A stretch of 64,000 nucleotides of DNA from Rheinheimera sp. SA_1 (lineage in GTDB: Bacteria > Pseudomonadota > Gammaproteobacteria > Enterobacterales > Alteromonadaceae). The position numbers and the translations under genes were made by a program. The stretch is taken from assembly GCF_001669775.1 (NCBI RefSeq), contig NZ_LXWK01000016.1, positions 310,001 to 374,000 on the forward strand, given 5' to 3'. Below, one piece after another: positions 51,001-58,192 of this stretch. Position 1 is the stretch's first letter; the number at the start of each line of letters is the position of its first letter. The notes beneath the pieces are model-generated. The model was not told the DNA's origin. It did no database searches and was given only the letters and a program-made list of their open reading frames with translations.

Positions 51001-51146
51001 GCAAAACCAGCTACACCACCAGTGTAAGAAGCAGCAGGCGCTGCGGCCAGTTGCACCACATAAGGACGACGTACTTCTGATGCTTGAGCTGCGAAAGACG
51101 CAGCGAGTACCGCCGCTACAGCGAGCGACATTTGAGATAATTTCAT
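48003..51146 (-). CDS. Secreted S8 (subtilisin-like) serine protease
   Basis: A 1047-aa extracellular protease. Signal peptide MKLSQMSLAVAAVLAASFAA, then an I9-type propeptide (about 28-130: YVVQLAAAPAAS, FNLVFNGFTAMLT). The catalytic triad is D166 (IIGIIDSGVSPENPAF), H257 (NGGHGTHTATTAGG) and S606 (GTSMSSPHIAG). A PA domain is inserted before the Ser motif (KVVVCDRGSNVLVNKSQAVK), as in plant-type subtilases, and a fibronectin-III-like domain follows (TVTRTVTHVGTGTATYTASS). The C-terminal 200 residues look like a pre-peptidase C-terminal domain. A GTG at 51149 could also start the frame; ATG 51146 with AGGA six bases before is better. It is 20 bp downstream of the PEP-CTERM-like gene and convergent with the TonB receptor, suggesting extracellular protein digestion and peptide uptake. 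Confidence 0.95.
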   Translation of the reverse strand: MKLSQMSLAVAAVLAASFAAQASEVRRPYVVQLAAAPAASYTGGVAGFAATKPAAGQKLDVDASAVQNYLGYLDQVHSNVLAAVPEVEAIHQFNLVFNGFTAMLTDAEVRALKKNSSVAQIQVDEPHELTTNYTPAFLSLDAADGIWAKAGGQGAAGEDIIIGIIDSGVSPENPAFADRVDANGVPTFDLGATQVFGPAPAKWKGECSPGEGFSLNHCNNKLIGAQFFDATYRSVVAQGLYTPHWSDFQSPRDNGGHGTHTATTAGGNANVMSNVNGVAMGKASGIAPRARIAAYKVCWSYQDPANVLLPRNSCFTGDNVAAIEKAVKDGVDVLNYSISGSQTSVNDAVELAFLGATNAGVFVSASAGNSGPGNAVAHLGPWLTTVGASTHDRFNAGNVILGNGASYEGGSLNGAALAASTFILARDAAKDGANLTNAALCFGSADGVSLLDPLKVAGKVVVCDRGSNVLVNKSQAVKETGGIGIVIGNVQLTNNTITSIDHGIPAVHIDKVSTDAVKAYLAAEPAATLAMSKFAAKKGTVAAPVMAAFSSRGPNRGYPNILKPDLTAPGVEILAGYTPTLNEAQRNEVANGAAAPAAWNFLQGTSMSSPHIAGLGALLKQQYPNWTPAMIKSALMTTGSMTFADAQPGQAAGQLPWAQGAGHVVPNKAAAPGLVYDIQPVDYTRYLCSISLPSIPQSTCNAVGKISDVNLNLPSITLANVLGKTTVTRTVTHVGTGTATYTASSSIPGFSIDVVPSTLTLAPGQSASFTATVTRTSAALNTWAFGSLKWTDGATVVSVPVSAKGTGLAAASALYSENVKGNILYTIGTGFAGAMTSQVGGLKAATVKSLTIGQATPGTIETSAQLATACLSGAKGTVLQTVVAPANTLVLKAATYNAETSGHNMPGGDDIDMVLMNSANTVVATSLRAGSDEEVQLMTPAAGTYKVCLGGYGLASGTQSDFNLSTWAVTTADKGGNFKLVLPGSATIGGSATTAVSWSGLATGKRYMAAIRYIVAGSVQGTTLVRVETNDPLPEVTRVKPVVVAAN

Positions 51147-51166
51147 CACAGTTCCTTTTTTAATTA

Positions 51167-51931
51167 TTATTTGGCTTGTTGACGGCGACGATTGGCAGCA
51201 AACAGACCTGCCAATGAGAGTGCAAACAGACCTACAGTAGCTGGCGCCGCTACATCAACTGCCAGATTATCAACTGCAAATTGCGCCTGATTATTGTCGA
51301 CAAATACACAAGCACCTGTGTCAGTGTATAAACAAGCAAGGACCGAAATATTAGTGAATTTACCACCGCCCAGATCTGAGCTGATGCTATTCCAGGTATC
51401 AAACTGCCAGTTACCCTGAGCATCCTGGCCTGCGAAGTCACGTGCTGCGAAGTTAAAGCTGCCATCGGCTTTCTGACCAGCAACGACCAACTGACCCACG
51501 GTGAAATTCAGGAAACCTGGCAATGGCGCAATAAAGCTGAAATCCAGACCAGTCAGACGAATGCCGGCACCAGCGATTTTATGCTGAATAGAAAACCAGC
51601 CATTGTTTACTGCGGCGTAATAAGCAGAGATGTTATTGCCTGGGAAACCCAGGTTGAAAAAAGTAAATGGATCACTACCGTCAATCAGCGCACCTGATAA
51701 ACCGTCGTCCAGACTTTCTGTTTTAAATAATACGTTTTTGTATTCTACGGTGTCACCGTTGACGAACAGGCTGACATCGGAAAAGGCTGAGTCTTCAAAA
51801 TCGATGTCGACGATTGTGGCGTGAGCCTGACTCATTGAGAGAACTGCAGCTGTTGCCAATGTTGCTAGGGTTTTTACGAATGGTAATTTGCGGCGGCTTG
51901 GCCGGCTATTCTGCGTTGTTTTAATGGTCAT
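51167..51931 (-). CDS. PEP-CTERM-like exported protein
   Basis: A 254-aa secreted protein: signal peptide with a long basic lead (RPSRRKLPFVKTLATLATAA, ending SQAHA) and a soluble middle part without a recognised enzyme motif. The C-terminus QFAVDNLAVDVAAPATVGLF, then ALSLAGLFAANRRRQ, has the PEP-CTERM pattern (motif, hydrophobic helix, basic tail), although the usual PEP is replaced by APAT. QF..DNL just before it recalls one described PEP-CTERM subfamily. Such proteins are processed by exosortase and associated with exopolysaccharide. It is the first gene of a two-gene unit with the S8 protease 20 bp downstream. Function unknown. Confidence 0.75.
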   Translation of the reverse strand: MTIKTTQNSRPSRRKLPFVKTLATLATAAVLSMSQAHATIVDIDFEDSAFSDVSLFVNGDTVEYKNVLFKTESLDDGLSGALIDGSDPFTFFNLGFPGNNISAYYAAVNNGWFSIQHKIAGAGIRLTGLDFSFIAPLPGFLNFTVGQLVVAGQKADGSFNFAARDFAGQDAQGNWQFDTWNSISSDLGGGKFTNISVLACLYTDTGACVFVDNNQAQFAVDNLAVDVAAPATVGLFALSLAGLFAANRRRQQAK

Positions 51932-52499
51932 AAGTTACCCGGATTTTGTGAATTATTAGTAGCATTAAATGCTTTTGTGATTTGCCTTGATGGCATTCAA
52001 AAGTTCAGTTGCAATATGCCTGCCAACAAATTGTTACATTCGGTTACCGCACCAACACTGGTTACGACAGATGTAAAATTCTGGTTTCAAAATCAACATG
52101 TAAATTATACTGACACTGTTAATTACATTTTCGAACAACTTAAAATATAATCACGAAGGATTACAACCTGCCCACAACTGCAATATTTATTTACATATCA
52201 GTGAAGTATGCGTGCCACACTAACTACTTCAGATAGAGACTCAACGCCAGACTGCTGAATAAACAACCAACTATTTACATCGATTTTCTGTAAATAATAT
52301 CGACAGCCGACAACAGGCGAATCTAAAATGGGTCCGTTTGTTAACAGATTCCATACCGTGGGACAGTAACCAAACTTTGCGATCGAAGCAAATTGAAACC
52401 TTCACTCATAATCGATTAGTCTTTTTCCACCAACCTCTGGTGAGTACAGCAGCTTTCGTTTAAAATACGCGCCCGTTTTCTTCAAGGTCTCAAATTGTT
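51932..52499. other. 568-bp AT-rich gap between divergent genes with repeated TGTAAA/TTTACA
   Basis: No gene is seen. Five TGTAAA or TTTACA hexamers occur within about 225 bp (52072, 52099, 52190, 52274, 52289). The last two form a perfect inverted repeat TATTTACA-N9-TGTAAATA at 52272-52296. The gap must hold the promoter of the PEP-CTERM/protease pair on one side and that of rimO on the other (TAAAAT near 52460 is a possible -10). Confidence 0.5.
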
Positions 52500-53816
52500 A
52501 TGTCACAACCTAAAGTTGGTTTTGTAAGCCTCGGCTGTCCGAAAAACCTGGTCGATTCTGAGCGCATTCTGACGCAACTGAAAGTTGAAGGTTATAACAT
52601 CGTCCCTTCTTATGAAGACGCGGAGCTGGTGATCGTCAATACCTGTGGTTTTATTGACAGTGCCGTACAAGAGTCGCTGGACACTATCGGTGAAGCGTTG
52701 GCCGAGAACGGCAAAGTGATCGTGACCGGTTGTCTGGGCGCCCGTGAAGACGAGATCCGTCAGGTGCATCCAAATGTTCTTGGCATCACTGGCCCTCACG
52801 CTTATGAAAACGTGCTGGATCAGGTCCATCAATTTGTGCCAAAACCTGCTTATGACCCGTTTCTGCAATTAGTGCCGGATACCGGTGTCAAACTAACGCC
52901 AAAACATTATGCCTATTTAAAAATCTCTGAAGGTTGTAACCATCGCTGTACGTTCTGCATTATTCCGTCGATGCGTGGCGATTTAGTCAGTCGTCCTATT
53001 GGTGAAGTGCTTGACGAAGCTGGCCGTTTACAAAAAGCCGGTGTCAAAGAATTGTTGGTCATTTCGCAGGACACCAGTGCTTATGGTGTTGATGTCAAAC
53101 ATCGCACCGGCTTCTGGAACGGACAACCGGTAAAAACTTCAATGCTGGCCATGTGTGAAGCACTGGCTGAACTTGGCATTTGGGTACGTCTGCATTATGT
53201 GTATCCATATCCACATGTCGACGACGTAATCCCGCTGATGGCCGCCGGTAAGTTATTGCCATATTTAGATATTCCATTCCAACATGCCAGCCCGCGGATT
53301 CTGAAATTAATGAAACGCCCAGGACAGGCCGAACGGACCTTAGAGCGGATCAAAAAATGGCGTTCTATTTGCCCTGATTTGACCATTCGCTCCACCTTTA
53401 TTGTCGGTTTCCCCGGTGAAACGGAAGAAGAGTTCCAGGAACTGCTGAATTTCCTGGAAGAAGCACAGCTTGATCGGGTTGGTTGTTTTAAATACAGCCC
53501 GGTCGAAGGTGCCAAAGCCAACGAATTACCGGATCCGGTACCGGAAGAAATTAAAGAGCTGCGTTACCATCGGTTTATGGAAACTCAGCAACGGATCAGC
53601 GCCGCCCGCTTACAAGCTAAAATTGGCCGGACCATTCAGGTACTGATTGACGAAGTGGATGACGAAGGCGCAATCGGCCGTAGTTTTGCGGATGCACCGG
53701 AAATTGATGGTGCTGTGTACTTAAATGGTCTGACTGACGTTAAAGCCGGTGATGTGATCACTGCAGTTGTTGACGCCGCTGACGAATATGATTTGTGGGC
53801 GACTCGCCAAATCTAA
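52500..53816 (+). CDS. rimO: Ribosomal protein S12 methylthiotransferase RimO
   Basis: A 438-aa radical-SAM enzyme that methylthiolates Asp88 of ribosomal protein S12. The N-terminal MTTase domain starts [20 protein letters not shown] with NTCGFID and TGCLGARED supplying the auxiliary cluster Cys residues. The radical-SAM motif is [20 protein letters not shown] (C...C..C). The core has [20 protein letters not shown] and the C-terminal TRAM domain has [23 protein letters not shown] distinguishes RimO from MiaB. It has its own promoter region and a terminator after it, so it is a single-gene unit. Confidence 0.97.
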   Translation: MSQPKVGFVSLGCPKNLVDSERILTQLKVEGYNIVPSYEDAELVIVNTCGFIDSAVQESLDTIGEALAENGKVIVTGCLGAREDEIRQVHPNVLGITGPHAYENVLDQVHQFVPKPAYDPFLQLVPDTGVKLTPKHYAYLKISEGCNHRCTFCIIPSMRGDLVSRPIGEVLDEAGRLQKAGVKELLVISQDTSAYGVDVKHRTGFWNGQPVKTSMLAMCEALAELGIWVRLHYVYPYPHVDDVIPLMAAGKLLPYLDIPFQHASPRILKLMKRPGQAERTLERIKKWRSICPDLTIRSTFIVGFPGETEEEFQELLNFLEEAQLDRVGCFKYSPVEGAKANELPDPVPEEIKELRYHRFMETQQRISAARLQAKIGRTIQVLIDEVDDEGAIGRSFADAPEIDGAVYLNGLTDVKAGDVITAVVDAADEYDLWATRQI

Positions 53817-53822
53817 GCAACA

Positions 53823-53840
53823 GCCATGTAAAAACATGGC
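53823..53840. repeat. Small hairpin after rimO
   Basis: GCCATGT and ACATGGC flank AAAA. It has no T-tract and lies seven bases after the rimO stop; it may stabilise the 3' end of the mRNA. Confidence 0.35.
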
Positions 53841-53870
53841 CTTGCGGCACCAGCTAATTACATAAGAACT

Positions 53871-53901
53871 AAAAAAACACCGCTAATCGCGGTGTTTTTT
53901 T
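53871..53901. terminator. Bidirectional terminator after rimO
   Basis: CACCGC pairs with GCGGTG across TAATC, flanked by seven A on one side and seven T on the other. It ends rimO on the plus strand and overlaps the stop of the small gene on the minus strand. Confidence 0.92.
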
Positions 53902-54091
53902 ATGCTGTTTGTCTGCCGTTACGTTCCGTCGCCGCGCTGGTTGGCGCAATTTCAGTGAGCAGCTCGGCGATATCATCCTGATCAAGCGCTACTTTTTGAA
54001 AGTGCGATACCAGGTAGTCAATGTCGTGACCTTGCTGTTGATAACGACGTGCTGTTTCCAGATGAACTTGTTTAACAAAATCCGAAGTCAT
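53900..54091 (-). CDS. Small hypothetical protein, 63 aa
   Basis: I do not recognise this 63-aa, acidic, helix-rich protein (FVKQVHLETARRYQQQGHDI, then HFQKVALDQDDIAELLTEIA). No signal peptide. GGGAC lies shortly before the ATG at 54091, a moderate ribosome-binding site. It is independent of the Nudix gene downstream of it in genome order (128 bp apart, which starts further right), and it ends in the rimO terminator. Acidic helical proteins of this size are common in Alteromonadales but without an assigned role. Confidence 0.55.
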   Translation of the reverse strand: MTSDFVKQVHLETARRYQQQGHDIDYLVSHFQKVALDQDDIAELLTEIAPTSAATERNGRQTA

Positions 54092-54219
54092 AAAAGGTCC
54101 CCGCTCTGTTGGCTGGCGAAAATTCAGACAGCAGCGTCCGGTAAATTTGAATGTTTTTCAAGCACCATTGGTCGCAAATATCACAAGCTGATGTTTTTAC
54201 AAAAGATCTATTTTTCTAA

Positions 54220-55011
54220 CTAAAGTTCCGGTAAAAATATTTCGTAATCAGCGACAGACTGTGAATAACCAGCCACCTGATGTTGCACCAGACCTGAATA
54301 TTTCAATGCAGACTTCAATAGCAACTTATTGTATTCACTTGCTTTTTCATCAAGGAGATAGGTCTCCGGCCTGAACCAGCGTACTTCTGCAATTTCATTC
54401 TCAGCAGCGTAGATGGCCGTGGTTTGAGCCTGTAACTGACAAACAATATACAGATTCGAAGCGCCAAATTGACCACGGTGGTGATGGCGCATGCCCAACA
54501 TCGCCTGAAAAGTTGCCTGTACGCCAGTTTCTTCCAGCACTTCCCGCACCACTGCCGTCGCCAGATGTTCTTGTGGCTCGACCATACCACCGGGCAACTT
54601 AAAATAACCCGGTTTTTGCCCGGGCAATGTTAACTCTTTCACCATCAATACTTCGCCTGTCGGTGACCAGACCAGCCCCCCCACCCCGACACTGTGCGTA
54701 GCAGCCAGCGGTATGTAACTGTCGGCCTGCAATTTTTTCACCATCATCAATTGCGCACTGTGGCAGTGGTGAAAGCTAAAACCCAGGCTCAGTACCGGTT
54801 CAATTAAGGCGGCATGAGAGGCAGGCAATTCCAGCCAGATCAGCCGATAATTGTCTTGCCAGGCCTCAATACTGGCGGCCAGCATGCCGATAAAACCAGC
54901 AACATTTTCAGGCGACAGCCTGGCCGGCAACTGTGCCGGACCGAGGTAGCAGCCTTGATAAGGGTTCACAACCGCATTAAAAACAGCGTGTTGAACAGGA
55001 TCAACGGACAT
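54220..55011 (-). CDS. Nudix hydrolase with N-terminal extension
   Basis: A 263-aa protein. The C-terminal half has a complete Nudix box: GGMVEPQEHLATAVVREVLE then ETGV (G-5x-E-7x-REV-x-EE-x-G-V), which binds divalent metal and cleaves nucleoside diphosphates linked to X. The N-terminal 110 residues (PENVAGFIGMLAASIEAWQD, YRLIWLELPASHAALIEPVL, SFHHCHSAQLMMVKKL) resemble the pre-Nudix domain of plant-type Nudix proteins (NUDT6/NUDX family). The exact substrate is unknown. Weak GAGAG precedes the ATG. No obvious partner genes. Confidence 0.88.
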   Translation of the reverse strand: MSVDPVQHAVFNAVVNPYQGCYLGPAQLPARLSPENVAGFIGMLAASIEAWQDNYRLIWLELPASHAALIEPVLSLGFSFHHCHSAQLMMVKKLQADSYIPLAATHSVGVGGLVWSPTGEVLMVKELTLPGQKPGYFKLPGGMVEPQEHLATAVVREVLEETGVQATFQAMLGMRHHHRGQFGASNLYIVCQLQAQTTAIYAAENEIAEVRWFRPETYLLDEKASEYNKLLLKSALKYSGLVQHQVAGYSQSVADYEIFLPEL

Positions 55012-55062
55012 TTTTAGCTCTCATTGGAATTGCGGCATCATCGGACGACAACGCCGCGATCA

Positions 55063-55080
55063 GGCCGGTTAGTTCCGGCC
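55063..55080. terminator. GC-rich hairpin downstream of the NatAB-like operon
   Basis: GGCCGG and CCGGCC flank TTAGTT, 15 bases beyond the permease stop on the minus strand. No strong T-run follows, so it is only a possible terminator. Confidence 0.4.
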
Positions 55081-55094
55081 CCTCTGCACAAAGC

Positions 55095-56297
55095 TTAGCG
55101 AAACAGTACTTTCTCTTTCTGAAACCAGGACACGCAAAATGCAATCATCGCCCCTGCCAGCACCAACGTTGATAGCAACACCACACCGAGCAGCGAATAA
55201 TCAATGGTGCCTTTGACCAGTTCTTTAATCCCCAGAGCCACATTCAACACCGGTATCATCGCCAGTTTCCAGTTCAGTTCAATACCTGGCAGAATTGACA
55301 CAATAAGTGGCATAAACACCACCATGGTGACCGGGCCAATGTAATTTTGTGCTTCTTTGTAGCTGCGGGCATAAATCGACAGACTCAATAACAGGGCCGC
55401 GAAAATGGCAGTTAACGGGATCAGCAGCGCTAAAATCAAGGTTAAATCAACCAAACCTAAGGTCGACATTGCTTTGGCAACAATATCAACTCCCATCATT
55501 GAGCCTATGATATAACCCCAGCCGCCAAAACTGACCACGGTGATCAGTGCTGCGACAAGCCCCGTCGTTAGTACCGTCATAAATTTTCCAAGTACGATGG
55601 CAGTGCGGGAAATCGGGCAAATAAGCAAGGTTTCAAGCGTGCCCCGCTCTTTTTCACCTGCGCCAATATCCATCGCTGGATAAGATGCCCCCACCAGGCA
55701 CAGCGGTACCAGCAAGTAAGCGATCCAACCGCCAATCAACTCGCCAATATTTTCTCTGCTTTCGGCTGTATTAACCCGTTCAACTTTCACTGGTTCCAGC
55801 ACGGCCGGCATTTGCTCCATCGTCACACCAAGCGCTAACAATTTTGCCTGCTGTAATTTTTGACTATAGGTTTTCAGCAGTTCATTAAAATGTTTTGAAA
55901 TCATATCCAATTGCGACGAACTGTTATGGATAAGTTGCCATTTGCTTTGATCGAGATTTGATTCAGCAGCATTAAAATCAGCAGGGATCACGATAGCAAC
56001 ATCAAACTTGTCGTCACGGATTGCCTGTTTTAATTCATCAACAGTGGTAAGCGTTGTGGTCACCTGTTTAAAGTTTTTATGATAAAACAGCGAATCGGCA
56101 AACTCAGCAGCACGGTCAGCATGAATCACCACATAACGATGTTCTTCTGCTTCAGCCTGGCGACTGACATTGGCCATCACCAGCCCCATAATGCCGAACA
56201 GCACCGGGAAAATCAGGATCGGTAACAAAATCACAAACATCAGTGTTTTTTTGTCGCGCAACAGCTCGGTCAGTTCCTTAAGATATACCTGCCACAT
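55095..56297 (-). CDS. ABC-2 type permease, NatB-like
   Basis: A 400-aa ABC-2 membrane protein. There is one N-terminal helix (KKTLMFVILLPILIFPVLFG), a large extracytoplasmic domain (about 45-210) and five or six C-terminal helices (ELIGGWIAYLLVPLCLVGAS, TVLTTGLVAALITVVSFGGW, LTLILALLIPLTAIFAALLL, IGPVTMVVFMPLIVSILPG, LLSTLVLAGAMIAFCV). DIGAGEKERGTLETLLICPI is the conserved coupling loop. The family includes NatB, which exports Na+ with NatA. It follows the ATPase gene with no intervening base. Na+ export is inferred only from family resemblance; drug or lipid transport is also possible. Confidence 0.87.
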   Translation of the reverse strand: MWQVYLKELTELLRDKKTLMFVILLPILIFPVLFGIMGLVMANVSRQAEAEEHRYVVIHADRAAEFADSLFYHKNFKQVTTTLTTVDELKQAIRDDKFDVAIVIPADFNAAESNLDQSKWQLIHNSSSQLDMISKHFNELLKTYSQKLQQAKLLALGVTMEQMPAVLEPVKVERVNTAESRENIGELIGGWIAYLLVPLCLVGASYPAMDIGAGEKERGTLETLLICPISRTAIVLGKFMTVLTTGLVAALITVVSFGGWGYIIGSMMGVDIVAKAMSTLGLVDLTLILALLIPLTAIFAALLLSLSIYARSYKEAQNYIGPVTMVVFMPLIVSILPGIELNWKLAMIPVLNVALGIKELVKGTIDYSLLGVVLLSTLVLAGAMIAFCVSWFQKEKVLFR

Positions 56298-57083
56298 TTA
56301 TACTGCCTCCCGCTGGATCACTTGTAAAAAAGACTGACGCAAGTCACCACTGTCAGTTAACTGTTTGAATTCGTTTAAACTACCGTTAAAGGCACTAATA
56401 CCATGATTAATCACGACGACTCTGTCACACAAAGTCGCAACTTCGTCGAGGTGATGGGTCGAAAAAATAACCGGCGTGCCTTGTTGTTTTAACGACTGGA
56501 TAAAATCCAGCACTGTCTGCACTGTCATAATATCTAAGCCGGTGGTTGGTTCATCCAGGATCACAACTTTTGGAGAATGCACTACGGCGCGGGCAATGGC
56601 TGTTTTTTGCTTCATACCGGTGGACATATTGTCGGCACGACGATTGGCGAATTCGTGCATCGATAACAAGGTCAATAACTCTTCAATCCGATGATTTAGT
56701 TCTGTTTCTTGCATCCCGTGCAATCGGCCAAAATAGGCGATATTTTCCCGGGCGGTTAAACGGCCGTATAAACCAGTGCTACTGGACAAAAAACCGATAC
56801 GTTTGCGCGCTTGTAGCGGGTTTTTAATCACGTCCTGTCCGTCAATCATCACTGCACCGCTATCAGGCTGCAGTGCTGTTGATAACATGCGCAAAGTGGT
56901 GGTTTTACCAGCACCGTTCGGACCTAAAAGTCCAAGTACTTCTCCCGCCGCGCAGTCAAAACTGACATTACGCACTGAATGAAACCGATCGCCGCCAAAA
57001 CGCACGTCGTTTTTTTCGCTGTCTGACAATTTACTTTGTTTGCTAATGGCAAAAGATTTTGCCAGTTGCTGAATTTGAATCAT
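56298..57083 (-). CDS. ABC ATPase, NatA-like
   Basis: A 261-aa ABC ATPase with Walker A GPNGAGKTT, signature MSTGMKQKTAIARAV, Walker B VVILDEPTTGLD and switch His STHHLDEVATL. A 20-residue Lys/Asp-rich insertion (SKQSKLSDSEKNDVRFGGDR) lies before the ABC core, not seen in most NatA proteins. It is joined to the permease gene end to end, and GGAG precedes its ATG. It should drive the NatB-like permease. Confidence 0.92.
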   Translation of the reverse strand: MIQIQQLAKSFAISKQSKLSDSEKNDVRFGGDRFHSVRNVSFDCAAGEVLGLLGPNGAGKTTTLRMLSTALQPDSGAVMIDGQDVIKNPLQARKRIGFLSSSTGLYGRLTARENIAYFGRLHGMQETELNHRIEELLTLLSMHEFANRRADNMSTGMKQKTAIARAVVHSPKVVILDEPTTGLDIMTVQTVLDFIQSLKQQGTPVIFSTHHLDEVATLCDRVVVINHGISAFNGSLNEFKQLTDSGDLRQSFLQVIQREAV

Positions 57084-57131
57084 GGTTGCTCCGTCAAAGA
57101 GAATGGTGGTGCCCAGCGTATTTTTTTAGGG

Positions 57132-58028
57132 TCATTCCTGAACTTTGCTGATACGCTTTGGCCGGAAATAAGCGCTATTCTGGTAGAAATCCGGCTGTTC
57201 ATTCGCAAAAAACCAACCTGGCACACCCAACAGTGGCAGCGGTGTCAGCTGCAGTGGGTCACTGAATATACCTTGATTAGCAATTTGTTTACTTAACGCA
57301 GTATCTATGAAATCAATACGTTGACGCAATGACTGGCTGAAAAAATCATCAGGAACTGCCATCGCCAGCATTTTGCCGGTGAGTCCGATAAAGGGCCGGG
57401 TGGCCATTTCATAATTGGCATGGCCAAACATCATCGCCGCAATCGTCGGTTCAGAGCTTTGGCCTTGCCAATGATGGCGGTGACTGACAAAAGCTTGTTG
57501 CCACTGATGCTGGCGCAGCAACTCCACCATATTGGTTTGATCCTGACGATGCAAAATCAACACACCGCATTCATCTAATAACGTCAGTTTATTGCGAAGT
57601 TCAGTGCGAATACTGGCGCCATGAAGATCAATCTCCTGGATATGTAGCCGATTTAACAGTTTTTTTGTGTTCGGAAATAAACACCAAATCAAAGCGCCAA
57701 ACAAATCATGCCAGTTCGGATAGCGGGTCGGCACCTGCTGGGTATGATAAATAAAGGCTTCGTAATAACGACCATCAGCCGCTAATAGCTCGTTATCGAC
57801 AAAACGTACCGGCAGCTGCGGTCTGAATTGTTGACGCCAATGTTCCAGTTCGCTGACTGTCGGAAAATCGGTCAATGCTATCAATGGAAACAAGGTACTC
57901 AGCTCAGCAAATATCGGATTATGCTGCCAAATGTGCCTATCCCAATGTTCAGGCGCGACAAATCTGGCTGTTTTTGTCGGTGGCTGAGCGGTCACTACAG
58001 CTTTTGGCGGCGGGTTTTGGTTAGACAT
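57132..58028 (-). CDS. DUF3025 domain protein
   Basis: A 298-aa cytosolic protein of the DUF3025 family. PVRFVDNELLAADGRYYEAF, then RYPNWHDLFGALIWCLFPNT, is the family core. No catalytic motif can be named. The frame stays open to 58073, but ATG 58028 (MSNQNPPPKA) has GGAG ten bases upstream and gives the normal family N-terminus. It is divergent from asnB, sharing a 164-bp promoter region, and 48 bp upstream of the NatA-like gene in the same direction. Function unknown. Confidence 0.82.
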   Translation of the reverse strand: MSNQNPPPKAVVTAQPPTKTARFVAPEHWDRHIWQHNPIFAELSTLFPLIALTDFPTVSELEHWRQQFRPQLPVRFVDNELLAADGRYYEAFIYHTQQVPTRYPNWHDLFGALIWCLFPNTKKLLNRLHIQEIDLHGASIRTELRNKLTLLDECGVLILHRQDQTNMVELLRQHQWQQAFVSHRHHWQGQSSEPTIAAMMFGHANYEMATRPFIGLTGKMLAMAVPDDFFSQSLRQRIDFIDTALSKQIANQGIFSDPLQLTPLPLLGVPGWFFANEQPDFYQNSAYFRPKRISKVQE

Positions 58029-58192
58029 GTTGATACTCCGGCTGAAAGCATTCACCCCGACATACTTGTGCAAAACCTAAAAAACAGCTTGCAATTTTGG
58101 CGGTAAATGGCACATTCAACGGGGTACGTCTGAACGTACATACTGCCAAATGAATTGATTTTTTTCGGATTAAACCTAACGGAGTTTTTATC

